A stretch of DNA of 8,098 nucleotides from an uncultured Clostridia bacterium (GTDB lineage Bacteria; Bacillota; Clostridia; Peptostreptococcales; Acidaminobacteraceae), in assembly GCA_945950065.1 (NCBI GenBank), contig CAMFGQ010000061.1:1-8098 (forward strand). Reading direction: 5' to 3'. The notes beneath the pieces were generated by a model. The model was not told the origin of the DNA. It was given only the letters and a program-made list of their open reading frames with translations, and did not search any database. Shown piece by piece: positions 1 through 6,754 of the stretch. Position numbers and translations under genes: made by a program. Positions within the stretch are counted from its first letter, which is position 1. Each line of letters starts with the position of its first letter.

Positions 1-7
1 AATTTTT

Positions 8-13
8 AGGAGG
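8..13 (+). promoter_or_regulatory. Shine-Dalgarno site of ord
   Basis: A perfect AGGAGG lies five bases before the ATG at 19 and fixes the ord start. Only seven bases precede it in the window, so the promoter, any leader and any preceding gene are out of view. Confidence 0.85.
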
Positions 14-18
14 AAGAA

Positions 19-1065
19 ATGAAAGAAAACCTACGTGTAATTATTTGGGGGCCAGGTGCCATGGGTGGCGGAATGGCTCGCATGCTGATGAAAAAGAAAG
101 GTGTCGAAATCGTCGGAGCTATCGGTAATCGTTCAGCTGGTAAAGACTTTTATGAGCACATTGGTGTAGAACAAGGTGACTTTCCTGATCTAACCATCGG
201 TACAGTAGAAGATGTATTAAAACCAGGAGCAGCTGATATCGTTATGCTGGCTACAGACTCTTTTACAAAAGCAAGCTTCCCAAAAATGAAGCAAATTCTT
301 GAAGCAAAAATGAACTGTATCACGACTGCTGAAGAAATGGCTTATCCACAAGCTCAATCTCCAGAAGAAGCGAAAGAACTAGATCGTATTGCAAAAGAAA
401 ATGGTGTCACCATCCTCGGTACAGGAATCAATCCTGGTCTTATCATGGACCTTCTTGTTCTTGTATGGACTGGTTGTATGGAAGAAGTTGAAGAAATTAC
501 CTCACGTCGCGTTAACTCTCTTTCTCCTTTTGGCGAACTTGTTATGCATGAGCAAGGTATTGGTATTTCAGTAGAAGAATTTGAAGAGCGTAAAGCAGCT
601 GGAAACATGGCAGGCCACGTAGGCTTTGCTGAGTCCGTTCAAATGATTGCTGATGGTATCGGCTGGAAACTCGATAAATTTGAGCAACACATGAAGCCAA
701 TCATTACAGATGTTGATCGTAAATCCCCACACGGATTTGCAAAAGCTGGTAGCCTTGCTGGTATCGCTATGACAGCAGAAGGTTATGTTGACGGTGTTCC
801 CAAAATTTTCATGGATCACCCACAACAAATCGAACCTGAGCAAGTAGGCGTAACAACAGGTGACTATGTACAAATTAAAGGAATTCCTGAAGTAAACATG
901 GTAAACTCACCAGAAATCGAAGGTGGAATCGGAACCTATGCAATGTGTGTAAACATGATTCCTCATGTTATTAACGCAAGTCCAGGACTGAAAACCATGC
1001 TAGATCTTCCATGTCCTCGTGCAATCATGGGTGACATGCGTGATCTGATCGTAGACAAGGAGTAA
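19..1065 (+). CDS. ord: 2,4-diaminopentanoate dehydrogenase
   Basis: This cytoplasmic enzyme oxidatively deaminates 2,4-diaminopentanoate to 2-amino-4-oxopentanoate and ammonia, reducing NAD+ or NADP+. It is the third step of oxidative ornithine fermentation. Seen in the sequence: a 348-residue protein opening with a beta strand (RVIIWG) and a Rossmann GxGxxG dinucleotide loop, GPGAMG at residues 11-16, as in the dihydrodipicolinate-reductase-like dehydrogenases to which Ord belongs. A GTGINPG segment at residues 134-140 is typical of this family. The length is about that of characterised Ord proteins. The ATG start is set by AGGAGG five bases upstream. All ten arginines I read are CGT or CGC, suggesting strong expression. 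The assignment rests largely on context: the next four genes encode the ornithine aminomutase and the thiolase that consumes its product. Whether it prefers NAD or NADP cannot be read from the sequence with confidence. Confidence 0.93.
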   Translation: MKENLRVIIWGPGAMGGGMARMLMKKKGVEIVGAIGNRSAGKDFYEHIGVEQGDFPDLTIGTVEDVLKPGAADIVMLATDSFTKASFPKMKQILEAKMNCITTAEEMAYPQAQSPEEAKELDRIAKENGVTILGTGINPGLIMDLLVLVWTGCMEEVEEITSRRVNSLSPFGELVMHEQGIGISVEEFEERKAAGNMAGHVGFAESVQMIADGIGWKLDKFEQHMKPIITDVDRKSPHGFAKAGSLAGIAMTAEGYVDGVPKIFMDHPQQIEPEQVGVTTGDYVQIKGIPEVNMVNSPEIEGGIGTYAMCVNMIPHVINASPGLKTMLDLPCPRAIMGDMRDLIVDKE

Positions 1066-1069
1066 TGTA

Positions 1070-1366
1070 ATGATTAAAAAGGACACTTGGGTTAGAATTC
1101 ACAGCATCGCACTTCAACCTGAAGAGCGTGCAGCAAATATTCCAGATGATAGCAAGAAAGTTCCCCTGGAGTTCTGGACCAAGGGATACCTTCAAGCGGA
1201 TGCAGAAGTGGGTGATGAAGTCGAAGTGCTGACTAAAGCAGGTCGTCTTGTCAAAGGAACCCTGGTGGAAGTCAATCCACAGTATCAACTTGATTACGGA
1301 AAACTTGTACCTGAACTACTTCGTATCGGTGAAGATGCCCGTCGCATTTTAAGGGAGGGGAAATGA
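1070..1366 (+). CDS. ortA: 2-amino-4-ketopentanoate thiolase, alpha (small) subunit
   Basis: This is the small subunit of the two-component thiolase that splits 2-amino-4-oxopentanoate with CoA into acetyl-CoA and D-alanine, the last step of the pathway. The protein has 98 residues, matching the small size expected for OrtA, and no signal peptide or membrane segment. Its middle (around residues 40-70) contains alternating strand-like stretches with acidic turns (VGDEVEVLTKAGRLVKGTLVEV), resembling a small beta-barrel. It has no obvious catalytic motif, which fits an accessory or structural partner of the PLP-carrying OrtB. The start follows ord by four bases, with AAGGAG at 1057-1062 inside the ord stop region, and the stop overlaps the ortB start in an ATGA. 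Identification relies on size, position directly before ortB, and recognisable overall sequence; it would be hard to name in isolation. Confidence 0.9.
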   Translation: MIKKDTWVRIHSIALQPEERAANIPDDSKKVPLEFWTKGYLQADAEVGDEVEVLTKAGRLVKGTLVEVNPQYQLDYGKLVPELLRIGEDARRILREGK

Positions 1367-2769
1367 AAAACTACGATGATTTAATGGCAAGAAAAAATGA
1401 AATCATGAAAACCGCCGTAGGCATTGACTACGACGAGTTTGAGCTTGAAGGCATTGCCTTTGATTATGAGCGCATGATGAGAGATACAGGATACTCCATC
1501 GAAGAACTTCGCGAAATTCAAGAAGAATTCTTCGTTGGCGATACACCCATCCTTGAGCTCTACAATCTCACAGAACTTGCCAGAAAATATGCTAAGCCTG
1601 GATATGGTGCTCGCATCATGATCAAAGACGAAGCAACCAACCCTTCTGGAAGCTTTAAAGCAAGACGTGCTAGCATTGCCGTTCATCAAGCTAAAAAACT
1701 TGGCTATAAAGGAATTACCTCTGCTACAAGTGGAAACTATGGAGCAGGTGTTGCCTCTCTAGCAGCAAAAGCTGGTTTAGACTGTATCGTTGTTCAAGAA
1801 ACCTTTGACAGTGAACATGTGGGACAGCCTGAGATTGTTGAAAAAGCAAGAGCTTGTGAAGCCTACGGTGCGGAAGTTATGCAACTTACCGTTGGTCCAG
1901 AACTCTTCTTTATGTTCCTCGACATTCTTGAGAAAACAGGATTCTTTAATGCATCCCTCTACACACCATTTGGTATTGCAGGGGTTGAAACACTAGGTTA
2001 TGAAATCAGCATGCAAATGCGCGAAAAATACGGTAAAGATCCTGAAGCTGTTGTTATCACCAACGCAGGTGGTGGTAACTTAACAGGAACTGCTAGAGGT
2101 CTGATTAAAGCTGGCGCAACCGACACAAAAATCATTGCTGCTTCTGTTGACCTTTCTGGTCTTCACATGGCAAGTGACCACGACTTTAATAGAAAGAGCT
2201 TTACCACAGGTCATACCGGCTTTGGTATTCCTTTCTGTACAAATCCTGACCGTAGTGATGTTCCTCGTTCTGCTGCTCGTCCTCTTCGTTACATCGACGA
2301 GTACTATACCATTCGCCAAGGCGAAGTCTTCTATATGACAGAACTTCTTGCAAACCTTGAAGGTCTTGAGCGAGGTCCTGCTGGAAACACTTCTCTAGCA
2401 GTTGCCTTTAAACTTGCACAAACCATGAAAGAAGACGAAATCATCGTTGTTCAGGAAACGGAATACACAGGTGCTGGAAAACACATCAATCCACAGCTGA
2501 GCTTTGCTCGTGATCGTGGTATTGAGCTCTTCTTCGGTAATCCTGATGATGAAGTTCCAGGAAAGAACATTATCCTACCTGAAGATCCAGGTATGATCGA
2601 TATCAAGAAACTTGATCTAATGGGAATCAAAGCTTCCTATATGAGAAACATCCTTCGTCAAAAAGATGGAGCTGATTTCTCAGATGTAGAACTAAACTAT
2701 CTCAGCGAAGACTTGAAGCTCACTGCGGAAGAAGTGAACGAGCTGATTAAAAAAGTCAAAGAAGGCTAG
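1363..2769 (+). CDS. ortB: 2-amino-4-ketopentanoate thiolase, beta (PLP) subunit
   Basis: This PLP-dependent subunit works with OrtA in the thiolytic cleavage of 2-amino-4-oxopentanoate to acetyl-CoA and D-alanine. The 468-residue protein has the fold-type II (threonine synthase/tryptophan synthase beta) signature. A NPSGSFKAR segment carries the probable Schiff-base lysine K99. An SGNYG loop at residues 123-127 matches the substrate-carboxylate loop of the family. A glycine-rich AGGGNLTG at residues 235-242 should hold the PLP phosphate. The length is typical for OrtB and slightly longer than simple threonine synthases. The ATG overlaps the ortA stop by four bases, with a GGGAGGGG ribosome site just upstream, which implies coupled translation and balanced amounts of the two subunits. 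A threonine synthase or diaminopropionate ammonia-lyase could share these motifs, but the neighbouring ortA, ord and oraSE make OrtB much the better call. Confidence 0.94.
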   Translation: MKNYDDLMARKNEIMKTAVGIDYDEFELEGIAFDYERMMRDTGYSIEELREIQEEFFVGDTPILELYNLTELARKYAKPGYGARIMIKDEATNPSGSFKARRASIAVHQAKKLGYKGITSATSGNYGAGVASLAAKAGLDCIVVQETFDSEHVGQPEIVEKARACEAYGAEVMQLTVGPELFFMFLDILEKTGFFNASLYTPFGIAGVETLGYEISMQMREKYGKDPEAVVITNAGGGNLTGTARGLIKAGATDTKIIAASVDLSGLHMASDHDFNRKSFTTGHTGFGIPFCTNPDRSDVPRSAARPLRYIDEYYTIRQGEVFYMTELLANLEGLERGPAGNTSLAVAFKLAQTMKEDEIIVVQETEYTGAGKHINPQLSFARDRGIELFFGNPDDEVPGKNIILPEDPGMIDIKKLDLMGIKASYMRNILRQKDGADFSDVELNYLSEDLKLTAEEVNELIKKVKEG

Positions 2770-2779
2770 GGGGATAACT

Positions 2780-3148
2780 ATGAAGGGTTTTCGAAGAGAA
2801 GACGATTATTTAACACGACGAGAATCCATTGCAGATTTGAGCGATGCGGAGTTAAAAGAGAGATTTTGGGAGAATGTCGCTAAGATAGTAGATCCTCTTT
2901 TAGACCAAGCCAAAAAATTCACCTCTCCATCCATAGAACGAAGTGTCTTGCTTCGTATGGGCTTTTCCAGTCTAGAGGCTCAGCCTCTAGTAGAAATGGC
3001 CATTGATCATGGATTGATGGGATATGGTGTTGGTCATGTCGTCTATGTGGTCCATAAGGACACTGGACTCTCCCTTCGTGATGCCGGTTTGAAACTCATC
3101 GAGGGTGAATACTGGGATCTCGCCAAAGAAAAACTGGGAGGTAAATAA
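2780..3148 (+). CDS. oraS: D-ornithine 4,5-aminomutase, S (alpha) subunit
   Basis: This is the small subunit of the adenosylcobalamin- and PLP-dependent mutase that converts D-ornithine to 2,4-diaminopentanoate by migrating the delta amino group to C4. The 122-residue protein matches the expected OraS size (about 120). It is mostly helical, begins with a charged segment (MKGFRREDDYLTRR), and has a C-terminal stretch around GLMGYGVGHVVY followed by another helix. OraS carries no cofactor of its own; in the known heterotetramer it packs against the OraE barrel and is needed for activity. The start has an AGGGGG site (2768-2773) overlapping the ortB stop, and the stop overlaps the oraE start by one base (TAATG). 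Its first six arginine codons are CGA or AGA, unlike ord, which uses only CGT or CGC. A strong inverted repeat lies inside the gene at 2972-2990. Confidence 0.94.
   Translation: MKGFRREDDYLTRRESIADLSDAELKERFWENVAKIVDPLLDQAKKFTSPSIERSVLLRMGFSSLEAQPLVEMAIDHGLMGYGVGHVVYVVHKDTGLSLRDAGLKLIEGEYWDLAKEKLGGK
2972..2990. repeat. Near-perfect inverted repeat inside oraS
   Basis: CTAGAGGCT (2972-2980), one central C, then AGCCTCTAG (2982-2990) is a perfect nine-base palindrome arm pair. As RNA it can form an eight-pair stem with a three-base loop. It lies in coding sequence (LEAQPL) and is not followed by a T tract, so it is not an intrinsic terminator. A role is unproven. Confidence 0.6.
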
Positions 3149-5361
3149 TGGAGCTAAAACCTAACGAAAAACTTGATATTCATGAGCTTCTAAAAGATTT
3201 AGAACATTATGAGCCTAAGAGAAGAGGTTGGTTATGGCGTGAAAAGGTGGAAGATTTGGAAATGGGTGGACATATCTACAAGCAATGCTCCAAACCATTA
3301 ACCAATTCCATTGGAATTCCATCTGCCATTCAATACTTTGAGAACCTTGATCCTCAACCCCAGGAAGTAATAACAACAGAAATTGCTTCTGGTCGTTTTG
3401 AAGACGACATTCGTCGTATGCGCATGGCAGCATGGCACGGTGCGGACCACTTGATGGTTATTCGTACTGCTGGTCAAAGCCACTATGACGGACTGATAGA
3501 AGGTACACCCCAGGGAATTGGTGGTGTTGCCATTACACGTAAACAAGTACGTGCACAACGTAAAGCACTGGACATTATAGAGGAAGAAGTTGGACGTCCA
3601 ATCAACTATCACTCCTATATTTCTGGTGTTGCTGGACCCGACATTGCTGTTATGTTTGCTGAAGAAGGCGTCAATGGTGCTCACCAAGACCCGCAGTACA
3701 ATGTACTCTATCGTAATGTCAACATGGTTCGCTCCTTTGTCGACGCAGGCGAGTCCAAGTGCATCATGGCATGGGCAGACATCAACCAGATTGACGGTGC
3801 ACACAACGCCAATGCAACGGCTCGTGATGCATGGAAGGTTATGCCAGAGCTTCTTGTACAGCATGGAATCAACTCACTCTTTAGTGAGAAGGTAGGGATG
3901 AAGCCAAGCAACATCTCTCTATCAACTGTTCCACCAACAGCAGCTCCCATTCCAACCATGCGTTATGACTTGCCCTATGCTGTAGCCCTACGCCAGTTCT
4001 TTGATAAGTACAAAATGCGTGCTCAGATGAACACCAAGTACATTACCAGTTCATCAAGAGAAGCTACTGTAACCCATGTTATGAACATGCTTATTTCTCG
4101 CATCACCAGTGCAGACATTCAATCCACCATCACTCCTGATGAGGGTAGAAATGTTCCCTGGCATGTGTTCAACATCGAAGCCTGTGATACTGCAAAGCAA
4201 TCACTGGTGGGTATGGACGGACTCATGGAAATGCTTGAACTTAAAACAGAAGGCTATCTACCTGAAAAAGTTCGTGAAATCCAAGAAAGAGCAGTCCTCT
4301 ATCTTGAAGAAATGATCGAAATGGGTGGATACTTTGAAGCTGTTCAAAAGGGTATGTTCGTTGACTCAGGTGAGTATCCAGAGCGTAACGGAGATGGTAT
4401 TCCTCGTGCGATTGACGGAGGAACCGGAGCAGGTAGCGTTTACGAACGCGAAGAAACCTATATGGCTCCTGTAACTGCTCACTATGGTTACAACAATACC
4501 ATGCAGTATGGTGTTGAACCCGAAAATGCATCTGATCTCATTGGTGGATGTACCTTTGAAGATCGCAGCAAGATTCAGTTTATTGATGAACTTGACCCAA
4601 CAGATAATGTTGAGCATCGTCTTGCTGAAAAAGAAAAATATAGAAACTCCAATCTGATCATGCCAGAAGTAGAATGGCTAGCAGACGGCATTGTACAGCT
4701 CGAGCTTATGCTACCTGTACCAATGCAAGTTGCCAAATATGCAGCGCTTGAATATGCAAAACACATGAGAATGGCAGATGCAGAAGTCATTCATCTTGAG
4801 GCTATGCATCCTGCAGAGGGAACCAGAGTACAGATTAAAGGTAAGGTTGACTTTGCCGTTGATCTGAGCACCTTGGATATTCCTCCAGAGCCAGAGGTAC
4901 TTTCTGACCAAGATCTTTGGGATGAACTAGAAAAACACCCCATTACCATTGTTGCTGGTACAGTAGGAGAGGACGAACACTCTGTTGGTCTACGCGAAAT
5001 CATCGACATCAAGCATGGTGGCGTTGAGAAGTGGGGCTTCAAGGTTCATTATCTTGGTACCAGTGTTCCTGTACAAAAACTTGTCGATGCTGCAATCGAA
5101 TTGAAGGCTGAGGCCATTATGGCATCAACCATCATTTCTCATGACGACATTCACTACAAGAACATGCAAAAAATCCATGACTATGCCATTGAAAAAGGTG
5201 TTCGCGACAAGCTCGTCATTGTTGCTGGCGGTACCCAGGTAACACCTGAAATCGCCGTAGAGCACGGTATGGATGCAGGTTTTGGTCGTGGAACCAAAGG
5301 TGTGCACGTTGCTACAGCTATTGTAGAAACCAGAAGAAAAATGAGAGGTGAACATGAGTAA
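3148..5361 (+). CDS. oraE: D-ornithine 4,5-aminomutase, E (beta) subunit, B12- and PLP-binding
   Basis: This is the catalytic large subunit of D-ornithine 4,5-aminomutase (EC 5.4.3.5), which uses radical chemistry from adenosylcobalamin while PLP holds the substrate amine. The protein has 737 residues, the expected length. The N-terminal half (to about residue 460) is the PLP-binding TIM-barrel domain, including GAHQDPQY near residues 177-184, whose tyrosine probably stacks on PLP. A short dimerisation-type domain follows at roughly 500-580. The C-terminal Rossmann domain starts near 598 and carries the B12-binding DxHxxG motif as DEHSVG at 609-614, with H611 as the likely lower cobalt ligand. 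K622, eleven residues later, fits the PLP lysine: the same spacing as H618 and K629 that I recall for the clostridial enzyme. AGGTQVTP further on is the usual glycine-rich B12 contact. The start overlaps the oraS stop by one base, with GGGAGG at 3136-3141. All key residues look intact. Confidence 0.97.
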   Translation: MELKPNEKLDIHELLKDLEHYEPKRRGWLWREKVEDLEMGGHIYKQCSKPLTNSIGIPSAIQYFENLDPQPQEVITTEIASGRFEDDIRRMRMAAWHGADHLMVIRTAGQSHYDGLIEGTPQGIGGVAITRKQVRAQRKALDIIEEEVGRPINYHSYISGVAGPDIAVMFAEEGVNGAHQDPQYNVLYRNVNMVRSFVDAGESKCIMAWADINQIDGAHNANATARDAWKVMPELLVQHGINSLFSEKVGMKPSNISLSTVPPTAAPIPTMRYDLPYAVALRQFFDKYKMRAQMNTKYITSSSREATVTHVMNMLISRITSADIQSTITPDEGRNVPWHVFNIEACDTAKQSLVGMDGLMEMLELKTEGYLPEKVREIQERAVLYLEEMIEMGGYFEAVQKGMFVDSGEYPERNGDGIPRAIDGGTGAGSVYEREETYMAPVTAHYGYNNTMQYGVEPENASDLIGGCTFEDRSKIQFIDELDPTDNVEHRLAEKEKYRNSNLIMPEVEWLADGIVQLELMLPVPMQVAKYAALEYAKHMRMADAEVIHLEAMHPAEGTRVQIKGKVDFAVDLSTLDIPPEPEVLSDQDLWDELEKHPITIVAGTVGEDEHSVGLREIIDIKHGGVEKWGFKVHYLGTSVPVQKLVDAAIELKAEAIMASTIISHDDIHYKNMQKIHDYAIEKGVRDKLVIVAGGTQVTPEIAVEHGMDAGFGRGTKGVHVATAIVETRRKMRGEHE
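5344..5351 (+). promoter_or_regulatory. Shine-Dalgarno site choosing the ATG start of the reactivase gene
   Basis: AGAGGTGA, inside the 3' end of oraE, sits at good spacing for the ATG at 5354. An in-frame GTG at 5348 falls within this site and has only weak purine sequence at proper spacing before it, so the ATG is preferred, giving an eight-base overlap with oraE. Confidence 0.65.
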
Positions 5362-6754
5362 AGTCTTAGTCTATGAAATCGGTTCAACAACGACATTAGT
5401 CAATGCTTTTGCCGATCTAGACTCAGATGATCCCCGATTTATTGGGGGTGCTCAAGCGCCTACCACGGTAGCCCAGGGTGATGTCACCCTGGGTCTCCTG
5501 GAGGCTCTTGATGAATTAAAAAAACGTTTCCCTGAAGAATCCTTTGATGATGCCAGAATCCTTGCTAGCAGTAGTGCTGCTGGGGGGCTGAAAATGACAG
5601 TCCATGGCCTTGTGGAGGATATGACCGTAAAAGCTGCCAAGGAAGCAGCCCTAGGTGCAGGTGCAAACATTCGCTTTCTCACATCGGGAAAGCTACGTAG
5701 AACAGATTTAAAAAAGATTGTCGAGATCCAACCCAACATCATCCTCATTGCAGGGGGTGTTGATTATGGTGAGAGAGATACGGCAATCCATAATGCAGAG
5801 CTTATAGCAGCTCTACCACTCCATGTCCCCGTAATCTACGGTGGCAATGTTGAAAATGATGAAGAGATTCGCCTGATCTTTGAAGAAGCAGGGAAAGAAG
5901 ATCTTCTTTTTGTCGTTGAAAATGTCTATCCCAGAATTGATCAACTCAATGTCGTGCCCACACGTAAAGTCATCCAGGAAGTCTTTGAAATGCACATTAT
6001 ACATGCCCAGGGTATGGAGAAAATCAGAGAAGTCGTTGACTCCCATGTTGTCCCTACACCAGGCTCCGTCATGATGGCTACAGAACTCTTTAGCCAGCTC
6101 TGTCCTGATGTGATGACCATTGATGTTGGTGGAGCGACCACCGATGTTCATTCTGTTACCCAAGGGAGCGAAGAGATTTCGCGTATCCTTGTATCTCCTG
6201 AACCTGATGCAAAGCGTACAGTAGAGGGAGACTTGGGACTTTATATTAATCATGACAACATCATCAATTCCTTCCTTAAAGGGGAGCTTGAAAAGCTCAC
6301 CGGTTTATCGGAAGAAGAGCTTCAAGCCGAGCTCGATGACTTTAGGCCCATTCCAGAAACAGAAAATGCAAAGAAACTCATCGCAGCGTTGACGACACGA
6401 GCTGTCATCACCTCCGTTCACCGCCATGCCGGTCATTTGATTGATCTTTTCTTTAGCGGCGGGAGGAAAAGTGCGGCCATGGGAAAAGATCTTACCAATA
6501 TAAAGATTATTTTGGGAACAGGTGGAGCTTTAACCCAGCTGCCTCAGGGAAAGGATATCCTTCTTTCCATTCCTCGTTCCAATAAAGGTGATCGTCTCTT
6601 ACCACAAGAAGGTGTAAAGGTGCTAATTGATCAGGAGTATATTATGGCTTCTCTAGGTGTACTCAGTATGGAGCATCCTAAATCAGCACTGAAACTACTT
6701 GTAGAAAGTTTAGGAGGAGAAGATGTATCCGCGTCTTGTCATAGCGAAGAATAA
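5354..6754 (+). CDS. MutL/GlmL-family ATPase, probable ornithine aminomutase reactivase
   Basis: This 466-residue protein belongs to the ASKHA ATPases of the glutamate-mutase-associated MutL (GlmL) family; it is unrelated to mismatch-repair MutL. Seen motifs: an N-terminal phosphate loop EIGSTTT at residues 8-14, a family-typical SSSAAGGL stretch near residue 75, a second phosphate motif DVGGATTD at 257-264, and an adenosine-side GTGGA at 388-392. The whole ATPase core therefore seems intact. Family knowledge: B12-dependent mutases lose cofactor through side reactions, and ATPases with this fold release damaged cobalamin. Inference: lodged between oraE and orr, this one serves OraSE. That partner assignment rests on position only. 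ATG 5354 was chosen over an in-frame GTG at 5348 because AGAGGTGA serves it better. Arginine codons are mixed (CGT, CGC, CGA, AGA), suggesting lower expression than ord. A ten-base inverted repeat lies about 120 bases into the gene. Confidence 0.88.
   Translation: MSKVLVYEIGSTTTLVNAFADLDSDDPRFIGGAQAPTTVAQGDVTLGLLEALDELKKRFPEESFDDARILASSSAAGGLKMTVHGLVEDMTVKAAKEAALGAGANIRFLTSGKLRRTDLKKIVEIQPNIILIAGGVDYGERDTAIHNAELIAALPLHVPVIYGGNVENDEEIRLIFEEAGKEDLLFVVENVYPRIDQLNVVPTRKVIQEVFEMHIIHAQGMEKIREVVDSHVVPTPGSVMMATELFSQLCPDVMTIDVGGATTDVHSVTQGSEEISRILVSPEPDAKRTVEGDLGLYINHDNIINSFLKGELEKLTGLSEEELQAELDDFRPIPETENAKKLIAALTTRAVITSVHRHAGHLIDLFFSGGRKSAAMGKDLTNIKIILGTGGALTQLPQGKDILLSIPRSNKGDRLLPQEGVKVLIDQEYIMASLGVLSMEHPKSALKLLVESLGGEDVSASCHSEE
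5472..5493. repeat. Perfect GC-rich inverted repeat early in the reactivase gene
   Basis: CCCAGGGTGA (5472-5481), a TG centre, then TCACCCTGGG (5484-5493) are perfect reverse complements. The RNA can form a nine-pair, GC-rich stem with an ATGT loop. It lies within codons for AQGDVTLG and is not followed by a T tract. It could slow ribosomes, act as an RNase stop or processing site, or be chance. Confidence 0.65.
6712..6719 (+). promoter_or_regulatory. Shine-Dalgarno site of orr, inside the reactivase gene
   Basis: AGGAGGAG lies within the last codons of the upstream gene, with good spacing to the ATG at 6723. It supports this start and a real 32-base gene overlap rather than a later orr start. 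Confidence 0.8.

Noticed and set aside
3298..3864. A 188-codon open frame on the minus strand across oraE
   Set aside because: It is antisense to a strongly conserved gene, rich in Cys, Asn and Val as expected of a shadow frame, and shows no recognisable domain or ribosome site.
5348..5353. GTG start at 5348 for the reactivase gene
   Set aside because: The GTG lies within the ribosome site that serves ATG 5354, has a poor site of its own, and would add only two residues before the family-typical MSKVLVYEIGS start.
5813..6253. A 146-codon open frame on the minus strand across the reactivase gene
   Set aside because: It is a shadow of the coding strand; there is no family resemblance, no promoter and no Shine-Dalgarno site.
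5354..6754. Annotation as DNA mismatch repair protein MutL
   Set aside because: It has no GHKL ATPase motifs; it has the ASKHA phosphate motifs and the B12-mutase gene neighbours of the GlmL-type family that shares the name.
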